From a virus: a stretch of DNA of 36,011 bases. This document shows positions 31,084 to 36,011 of the stretch, one piece after another; position 1 is the stretch's first letter; the number at the start of each line of letters is the position of its first letter. The notes under the pieces were generated by a model that saw only the letters and a list, made by a program, of their open reading frames with translations, did not search any database and had not been told where the DNA came from. The stretch is taken from positions 1 through 36,011 of the IMG/VR virus record IMGVR_UViG_3300024518_002040. One strand, given 5' to 3'. A program made the position numbers and the translations under genes.

Positions 31084-31257
31084 ATGCCAGAGACTCAAGA
31101 ACTATGCGATGCTATCGACATTATAATGGAAGCTAGGTGCACAAAACCTAAGGGCCACTCTGAGGACGAACCCCATCTAGACGGATCGGACACCGGCTGT
31201 ATGATTAGTTTTCTCGACTCTGGCACCTCAGGGCTAATCGTCGTTGAGCCTAGTTAG
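31084..31257 (+). CDS. Small plus-strand protein, 57 residues
   Basis: The only plus-strand gene right of 2856. Its 57 residues are acidic, with three Cys, and a helical N-terminus (TQELCDAIDIIMEAR). A central stretch, KGHSEDEPHLDGSDTG, has His and acidic residues that could bind metal; a beta-type end follows (GLIVVEPS). GGAGAG and a -10 box (TATACT) both sit just before the ATG, so a leaderless or very short leader is likely. It ends 12 bp before the converging exonuclease gene stop. It may be a regulator of the block opposite; this is inference. Confidence 0.55.
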   Translation: MPETQELCDAIDIIMEARCTKPKGHSEDEPHLDGSDTGCMISFLDSGTSGLIVVEPS

Positions 31258-31269
31258 TCCGTCGTTAGT

Positions 31270-31839
31270 TTAGTCCTCGCGAAAGAAAGTTTCGTAATAG
31301 AACCGAGCTTGCTCCATGGTGTTACCCACATCGTTGAGGGCGCGGTGTGCTACCTCCGCTCGTGGGGGATGGTAGAGTTCCTTAACTTCGTCGAGCCTAC
31401 GGGTTAACTCCATGATCGAGCTAATATCTATGTTCCGGTAGGTGAAGAAATCCTCCAACAGCGGCATGTGCTGCTTCAGAAAATCCCGGTCAAAATGAAC
31501 TGAACTTCCCATGAGGGGTATCGTCTTGCGCTCCACCCCAAATGACCCCAGCCATTCAAGGACATCCTCTTCCACCTTGGCGGGGGTTGAGTGAATCGAA
31601 CTGGCCTTCTCGGCAAGATCATTCAGTAGGCCGCTCTTTGTGTGCATCTCACCCACGATTACATCCAGCGCCCCCAAATCGAACCTACCCGGCCAAACCA
31701 ATAATTCCTTACTAGCTATCGCATCGAGTTTAGAGTCACCTAACGTCAATCCGATCTCCAAGATCACATCTTCGGTAGGTTCAAGACCTGTCGTCTCTAG
31801 GTCCAAGCAAACGAATTTAACTTCGGGCGCTTTTACCAC
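31270..31839 (-). CDS. Oligoribonuclease-like DEDDh 3'-5' exonuclease
   Basis: A 189-residue protein from the GTG at 31839, which overlaps the upstream stop; the longer frame is inside that gene. DLETTG (13-18) is Exo I, GSSVHFDRDFL the Exo II region, and HRALNDV the Exo III DEDDh site with its catalytic His. The pattern and length (about 180-190) fit oligoribonucleases, which degrade 2-5-nt RNA to nucleotides. A short proofreading-like DNA exonuclease is the alternative, as no DNA polymerase is in the window. Confidence 0.8.
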   Translation of the reverse strand: MVKAPEVKFVCLDLETTGLEPTEDVILEIGLTLGDSKLDAIASKELLVWPGRFDLGALDVIVGEMHTKSGLLNDLAEKASSIHSTPAKVEEDVLEWLGSFGVERKTIPLMGSSVHFDRDFLKQHMPLLEDFFTYRNIDISSIMELTRRLDEVKELYHPPRAEVAHRALNDVGNTMEQARFYYETFFRED

Positions 31840-32918
31840 TTCTCTGCTTTTTTGTCCATAGTGAGGATGGGAGCGTTGAAGATGACACCGTTCTCTGGAG
31901 TCGTGACCCAGAATGCCTGACAAGGCTCTTCGTATTCGAAACCCTTCAGGTAGGCGTACTCGTCGTAGCCCTTATTCGCTCCATTCACGATGATGCTCTT
32001 ATACCAAGTCAATTGATGGAAGTGCCCCATAACGAGCCAGTCGTACCGTTGGCCCGTCTCCATCGAAAGCTTACGCTTGCGGGAATCGCCTCGCACGATT
32101 GCGGTGGCGATACCTGCGATGCCTCCACCACCCGTGAACTGATCACCGTGAGTAACTCGGAACGTCGTATCGTAGACATCTACGAGGATGTCAGCGCTCT
32201 CAGGAATAGCGAAGGTCACTTCATCCTTGTCCTTGAAGTCGCGCTCGATCAGCTTATAGATCAACCAGTCGTTGTTGTCGCGAACGCGACCCTTAGTTCT
32301 AGGCTTAAAGGTGTTTCGTCCGTGGTTGCCCACCACTCCTGTGACGTGTACTTTGCCGTAACGTTTACGCAGCATCTCTATGCCTGCTGAAAGCTGCTCC
32401 GACCAGAAGAGAACAGTGTCAGGAAGGTGAGCCTCATTCGACTCAGCTAGGTCATGAAGGGTACCCGTAACCATGTCGCCACCCAGAAAGAGGGTCACTC
32501 CGTCGTATTTGAAGCCTGATAGATAATCATCTGTCAGGCGAATACACTTCTCAAAGGTACGTTGTAGACGCTGTTGTGCAATCTCGCGGTTATAGGCGTT
32601 CAAGCCTTCGATCTCGTCGGGATTGACTACCTCGTCAAAATGGGAGTCAGAAACCATGAGGCAAGCTGTAGCCGTGCTTTGGCCTTTCTTCTTCTTGGGC
32701 TGTAACCAAGTAGGTGAATCCAAACCGGAGTCATTAATGAGCGATAGTTGATCGATCAAGTCCTCTTGGCGCTTGCGCTCGGTCTCCATGCGACCTAGCT
32801 GCAATTTCAGCTTAGTCTTCTCGCGCTTAGTAGCCTCGTGTTTGGCTACGGAAACCGAGAGAACCCCTCCCTCTTCCTTCGCAAGCTCTGCCTCTAGATC
32901 TTCTTCGAAACTACTCAC
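31833..32918 (-). CDS. Metallophosphoesterase with coiled-coil N-terminus
   Basis: A 361-residue protein. The first 65 residues form a charged coiled coil. The catalytic core has DSH (91-93), GGD (146-148), GNHGR (197-201), a HGDQ block and GHFHQ. These are the five metal-binding motifs of the calcineurin-like family, with an arrangement like SbcD-type nucleases. In actinophages such proteins lie among replication genes, so a DNA-end or nucleotide substrate is likely but unproved. It overlaps neighbours on both sides. Confidence 0.8.
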   Translation of the reverse strand: MSSFEEDLEAELAKEEGGVLSVSVAKHEATKREKTKLKLQLGRMETERKRQEDLIDQLSLINDSGLDSPTWLQPKKKKGQSTATACLMVSDSHFDEVVNPDEIEGLNAYNREIAQQRLQRTFEKCIRLTDDYLSGFKYDGVTLFLGGDMVTGTLHDLAESNEAHLPDTVLFWSEQLSAGIEMLRKRYGKVHVTGVVGNHGRNTFKPRTKGRVRDNNDWLIYKLIERDFKDKDEVTFAIPESADILVDVYDTTFRVTHGDQFTGGGGIAGIATAIVRGDSRKRKLSMETGQRYDWLVMGHFHQLTWYKSIIVNGANKGYDEYAYLKGFEYEEPCQAFWVTTPENGVIFNAPILTMDKKAEKW

Positions 32919-33220
32919 TTGGAATCCTCATCCTTGGTTGGCTGATATCTATCAGGCACATGGTAAGTACCATTGCGAAAACGCCGGACCTGATCGTAGG
33001 AGACTTTCCAGTCATTCTTGTGCAAGATGTTCATGATGACGTTTGAGCTAATTTCCTCATTGGCTAGAGCTTTAAGAACCGCCACTCTATCGTCATCTGA
33101 CATAGCGTCAAGAATCTGGACCATACGATTAGGCTTACGAGTAGGATTCTCAATCCTATCCGACTGAGCTTCAGTCATTTCGTCGTACAAGTTACTGCTA
33201 CTCATTTTGCCACCGTCCAT
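32915..33220 (-). CDS. Small helical protein, possibly DNA-binding
   Basis: A 101-residue protein (or 96, if the ATG at 33205 is used). The centre (about 32-85) is helical, with LDAMSDDDRVAVLKALANE and a segment VSYDQVRRFRNG at the end. This looks like a helix-turn-helix in which the second half reads as a recognition helix. A TATACT box at 33243-33238 and AAAGG support the first start. It lies between dnaB and the metallophosphoesterase gene. Regulation or replication initiation is possible. Confidence 0.5.
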   Translation of the reverse strand: MDGGKMSSSNLYDEMTEAQSDRIENPTRKPNRMVQILDAMSDDDRVAVLKALANEEISSNVIMNILHKNDWKVSYDQVRRFRNGTYHVPDRYQPTKDEDSK

Positions 33221-33237
33221 GCCTTTGTGCTGCCTCT

Positions 33238-33243
33238 AGTATA
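33238..33243 (-). promoter_or_regulatory. -10 box before the small helical protein gene
   Basis: TATACT on the minus strand with a 17-nt interval to the ATG at 33220, so a short leader with AAAGG is made. Confidence 0.4.
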
Positions 33244-33256
33244 GCTCATAGTACCC

Positions 33257-34582
33257 CTATAGCCCTTTCGCTATCGTTGCAAATCTCGTTTGTGGCCCTA
33301 TAAAACCCAACTTGACAGCGCCTTTACCACCCTGCCTATGCTTGGAAACAATCACTTCTACCGTCCCTTGTTCTTCGCTTTCTGGATTGTATTCAGAGTC
33401 CCTGTATAGGAACATAACCACGTCCGCATCCTGTTCAAGAGAACCGGATTCACGCAAATCTGAAAGCATCGGGCGTTTGTCTTGTCTACCCTCAAGCGAG
33501 CGGCTTAATTGTGAAAGTGCCAACACCGGACAATTTAATTCCATGCCCAGAATCTTCAATCTGCGACTCAACTCAGAAACCTCCTGCTGTCTTGACTCAG
33601 CCTTTTCTTGGCCGGTCATCAACTGCAAGTAGTCCACTACAATTAGCCCCAGTTGTCCGTAGTGAGCTTGAATTTTACGCGACCTCGATGCTATTCCTTG
33701 GACGGTAATGGTAGCATCCGAATCTACGATTAGTGGAGCACCCTCAATTTCACGAGCCGCATGGTTCAAGCGAACCCAGTCATCGTTAGACAGTTCAAAC
33801 TGTCCATCACGATAATTCAATGAAGTGCGCGCCCGATAAGAGAATATGCGCTGCATGATCTCTTCCGTCTCCATTTCCAAGTTGTAGTACGCTACAGGTA
33901 AACCTTGATCTATGGCTATGTTGGCAGCGATATTCGCAGCGAGGGCAGACTTACCCATTCCGGGCCGTGCCCCCAAGATGACGAGAGCCGACTGCCTCAA
34001 GCCAGACAGCATGTTGTCGATGTCAGGGAACCCACACGGGATACCCACAATTCCATCAGGCTGCAACCACGAATCGGACATATTCTCGATCATGTCCCCA
34101 AGAGCCGACCCAGCTTCAACCATAGAGGCATTGCCAGCATCTGAAGATAGCTTATAGATAGCGTCTTCAGCATTTGCTATCACACGGTCGGAATCCCCCG
34201 AAGTGAACGCTGCTTCGCGAGAGGTGTTACTGATGTCGATCAATGTGCGAAGAGTGGCCTTATTCTTGACGATCTTCATATACGAGGCGATGTTGGAAAG
34301 GGCCGGTGCTACCGTCTGGATGTGCACAAGCTCCATTGCTCCGCCCACCTGCTCAAAGGTACCCTCATCCTTTAGGGCATCAGCAACGGTAAGGGTGTCG
34401 CAGCCCATACCCTCCGCTACCAGCTCCAACATCTTGGTGAACAGAATCCTATGGCTGGGCTTGTAAAAGTCAGATGCCGAGAGATTGTCCTGAACCGTAT
34501 ATACGGCATCTTCGGACAGAAGCATCGACCCAAGTACAGCCTTCTCTGCCTCTAGGTTCTGAGGGGGAATTCTATCAGACAC
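33257..34582 (-). CDS. dnaB: Replicative DNA helicase (DnaB family)
   Basis: A 441-residue protein with a DnaB N-terminal domain (PPQNLEAEKAVLGSML at 6-21) and RecA-like C-terminal domain. Walker A is GARPGMGKS (204-212); LIVVDYLQLM is the Walker B region; LSQLSRSLEGR and DLRESGSLEQDAD are the H3/H4-type motifs. It unwinds DNA at the fork as a hexamer. The GTG at 34582 overlaps the stop of the kinase gene; the frame extends 12 bp upstream. Usual DnaB length is about 440-470, so it is complete. Confidence 0.95.
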   Translation of the reverse strand: MSDRIPPQNLEAEKAVLGSMLLSEDAVYTVQDNLSASDFYKPSHRILFTKMLELVAEGMGCDTLTVADALKDEGTFEQVGGAMELVHIQTVAPALSNIASYMKIVKNKATLRTLIDISNTSREAAFTSGDSDRVIANAEDAIYKLSSDAGNASMVEAGSALGDMIENMSDSWLQPDGIVGIPCGFPDIDNMLSGLRQSALVILGARPGMGKSALAANIAANIAIDQGLPVAYYNLEMETEEIMQRIFSYRARTSLNYRDGQFELSNDDWVRLNHAAREIEGAPLIVDSDATITVQGIASRSRKIQAHYGQLGLIVVDYLQLMTGQEKAESRQQEVSELSRRLKILGMELNCPVLALSQLSRSLEGRQDKRPMLSDLRESGSLEQDADVVMFLYRDSEYNPESEEQGTVEVIVSKHRQGGKGAVKLGFIGPQTRFATIAKGL

Positions 34583-35126
34583 CCTCCACCTCATCCACGG
34601 TACACATGACCTCTTCCATTAGCGCCTCTATACTTCCATCGTTGATGATCCACGCGTCAAAATCGTGTTCGTCTAGGGCTCTTTCACTCGCATGTTCGTT
34701 TGCTGGTTGATATCCGGGCCGCACTATACGAACGTTTGCGCCCCCGGCCATATTAACAGCGTTGTACTCGTTCGGGTATCGACAGTCGGTTATCACCCAG
34801 TTCTTTTGGGCTGGATCGTCCATGATCTTTCCCATTGTGAGTTCGACCCAGATATTTTCACCTAAGATGTTACGACCAACCTCGGTCCCCATCCGCTGAA
34901 GAACGGAACGAACCTCGGGGAAGAGCACCTTTGATTCCTCGTATCCAAATTCCAGTAAGGCTTGTTTGTACCGCAGCCCGCTACTGTCAACAATAGGGTC
35001 AAGGGCCATGACGCACTCACGAAGTACGTCAGCGAACGCTATATCCTTGTACCCACGGTCATCCACAAGAAATTGGGCTGCTGTATTTTTCCCACTACGA
35101 GCGTATCCACTCAAAGCTATTAACAT
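34575..35126 (-). CDS. Deoxynucleoside monophosphate kinase (T4 gp1-like)
   Basis: A 183-residue kinase with P-loop GYARSGKNTAA (7-17), LRYKQALLEFGYEE, and TDCRYPNEYNAV as the D-R/K lid-type signature of phage dNMP kinases. It phosphorylates dNMPs to dNDPs, serving the dNTP pathway with the reductase and ThyX. There is no Shine-Dalgarno; TAGTAT (35139-35134) ends 7 nt before the ATG, so the start is probably leaderless. Its end overlaps dnaB by 8 bp. Confidence 0.85.
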   Translation of the reverse strand: MLIALSGYARSGKNTAAQFLVDDRGYKDIAFADVLRECVMALDPIVDSSGLRYKQALLEFGYEESKVLFPEVRSVLQRMGTEVGRNILGENIWVELTMGKIMDDPAQKNWVITDCRYPNEYNAVNMAGGANVRIVRPGYQPANEHASERALDEHDFDAWIINDGSIEALMEEVMCTVDEVEGV

Positions 35127-35133
35127 GCGAGTA

Positions 35134-35139
35134 ATACTA
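35134..35139 (-). promoter_or_regulatory. -10 box for leaderless dNMP kinase
   Basis: TAGTAT on the minus strand, followed after 7 nt by the ATG at 35126. No clear -35 was seen. Confidence 0.4.
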
Positions 35140-35151
35140 CATGACTCTTCT

Positions 35152-35463
35152 TCACTTCAGGAGGTGCCACCTGCGAGACACTTCTAGACGGTCGGCGTGA
35201 ATGTTGTAGCGTCGTTCGAACTCGGGCCAGTGTGCTTCAACCACTTCTTTGATGGCGGCTTCCCTTGCTTTGCGTAGGAGGTCGTCCCTTCTCATTGGAG
35301 GCGGCTCTACGGGTGGGAGAGCTGCTTTCTCTGGTCTGGCGTTCTTCTGTGACCTGCAAGCCTTACAGGCGCTTCTACTGCCGTCTGGCCTGTTGCGGTC
35401 TTTGTGGAAGTCATCTAGAGATTTGACGTTCCCGCAGGAAGAACAGGTCTTTGCTGGCTGCAT
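35152..35463 (-). CDS. Zinc-knuckle protein
   Basis: A 103-residue protein. The N-terminal zinc knuckle is CSSC (7-10) and CKAC (33-36), with the conserved DDFHKDRNRPDG stretch between. A Pro-rich linker and a basic helical C-terminus (about 60-103) follow. The knuckle is related to that of the HNH protein at 28307 and the protein at 10934, but no HNH site is present. It may be a DNA-binding remnant or adapter. TACACT ends 6 nt before the ATG, as expected for a leaderless gene. Confidence 0.6.
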   Translation of the reverse strand: MQPAKTCSSCGNVKSLDDFHKDRNRPDGSRSACKACRSQKNARPEKAALPPVEPPPMRRDDLLRKAREAAIKEVVEAHWPEFERRYNIHADRLEVSRRWHLLK

Positions 35464-35469
35464 TAAGCC

Positions 35470-35475
35470 AGTGTA
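35470..35475 (-). promoter_or_regulatory. -10 box for leaderless zinc-knuckle gene
   Basis: TACACT on the minus strand, then 6 nt (GGCTTA), then ATG at 35463. Confidence 0.45.
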
Positions 35476-35505
35476 GCAGGCTGTACGCCCACCATAGAAC
35501 CTAAT

Positions 35506-35844
35506 TTACGCAGAAATTATTGCAATCGTTACGGTGTCGACTTGATCGTATGAAACATCAGCGTAGCCGTCGGTCCCTTGGAAGCGAGTCTCCACGATAG
35601 GGCCTATGTACCTGTCTCCGGCAGGCTCAATCGTCACCTCAAGATCGGGGTCGAATGACGCTGAACCTGTAGGCTCTGGGGTGAGTTGGTCGTCAACAGA
35701 GACGACAACAGAACCACTGCCACCGTTCTGGACGTGGAGAAAGACCCTTCGACCCGGTGTTAACTTGTCGCCACCTGACGATGCAGACGAATAAGTGACG
35801 TCAAGTCCAGTTTCCGATACGGTTTGGGTAGAGAGAGTTGCCAT
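35506..35844 (-). CDS. Small virion-type beta protein
   Basis: A 112-residue all-beta protein with PGRRVFLHVQNGGSGSVVV, DRYIGPIVETRFQG and ADVSYDQVDTVTIAII. This pattern is typical of small phage structural proteins found near capsid and head-joining genes. No enzymatic motif is present. TAAACT ends 6 nt before the ATG at 35844, indicating a leaderless transcript. It sits apart from the tail cluster, next to replication genes, so its position is unusual for a virion gene. Confidence 0.65.
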   Translation of the reverse strand: MATLSTQTVSETGLDVTYSSASSGGDKLTPGRRVFLHVQNGGSGSVVVSVDDQLTPEPTGSASFDPDLEVTIEPAGDRYIGPIVETRFQGTDGYADVSYDQVDTVTIAIISA

Positions 35845-35850
35845 AAGACC

Positions 35851-35856
35851 AGTTTA
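35851..35856 (-). promoter_or_regulatory. -10 box for leaderless virion-type gene
   Basis: TAAACT on the minus strand, then 6 nt (GGTCTT), then ATG at 35844. Confidence 0.45.
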
Positions 35857-35961
35857 GGGGGTCGGCCACGCTGCGATTCCTGTGGTGGCCCGTCTTGTCG
35901 GTTTACCTTTTGTTCAATTGCGTTAATCCACTACGTCACATTTACCTTCAAAACTGAAGAA

Positions 35962-35991
35962 GGTGGGCCAAGCAATACTGCTCGACCCACC
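35962..35991 (-). terminator. Hairpin terminator near the right edge
   Basis: GGTGGG (35962-35967) pairs with CCCACC (35986-35991), and AGCA (35971-35974) with TGCT (35979-35982) inside it, giving one long hairpin with a small internal loop. On the minus strand it is followed by TTCTTCAGTTTTG, so it fits a terminator for a transcript that starts right of the window. Bases 35857-36011 hold no gene. Confidence 0.6.
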
Positions 35992-36011
35992 CACTTACTG
36001 AGAGTTTACTC

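Overview
The window looks like part of the genome of a tailed double-stranded DNA phage (or prophage) of an actinobacterium. Phage origin is indicated by a tail-protein block, a single-strand annealing recombinase, a phage-type dNMP kinase, DnaB, RecA, an RNA ligase, ThyX, a B12-dependent ribonucleotide reductase, several HNH endonucleases, and tightly overlapping genes nearly all on one strand. An actinobacterial host is inferred from a wall-anchored protein ending in LAYTG (the class E sortase type), from propeller repeats of the GYW...FGDA type in the tail protein, and from many probably leaderless genes with a TANNNT box 6-7 nt before the start codon. No portal, major capsid, large terminase, DNA polymerase or tRNA gene is visible, so this is only part of the genome.

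Layout. Positions 1-2856 are read on the plus strand: three small overlapping genes in very G-poor DNA, then about 850 bp without genes (1084-1932) that may hold a large structured RNA, then a PD-(D/E)XK nuclease, an HNH endonuclease and a 47-residue protein. From 2894 to the right end every gene but one is on the minus strand. Reading with transcription (right to left): a virion-type protein, zinc-knuckle protein, dNMP kinase, DnaB helicase, metallophosphoesterase, exonuclease, class II ribonucleotide reductase, HNH endonuclease, lipoprotein, RecA, HNH endonuclease and DUF1360 membrane protein (35844-26083). A ten-gene glycan cassette follows (26003-18843), then tail genes (18719-13610), then a nucleic-acid block with metallophosphoesterase, RNA ligase, a Rad52-like annealing protein, a terminase-small-subunit-like protein, an AAA+ ATPase and ThyX (13602-6473). 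Last come the sortase-anchored protein and small unknown genes (5844-2894). The only plus-strand gene right of 2856 is a 57-codon gene at 31084, which shares a divergent control region with the reductase.

How the parts fit. The reductase, ThyX and dNMP kinase supply deoxynucleotides. DnaB, RecA, the annealing protein and the nucleases replicate and recombine DNA. The glycan cassette is the most unusual part. It encodes a near-canonical GDP-mannose 3,5-epimerase and a GT11 (fucosyltransferase-family) enzyme, with four other glycosyltransferases, three methyltransferases and a sulfotransferase, almost all joined by stop/start overlaps. I infer that it builds or remodels a surface or virion glycan, possibly containing L-galactose. 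Together with the LAYTG-anchored threonine-rich stalk protein and the lipoprotein, it suggests that the phage alters the host envelope.
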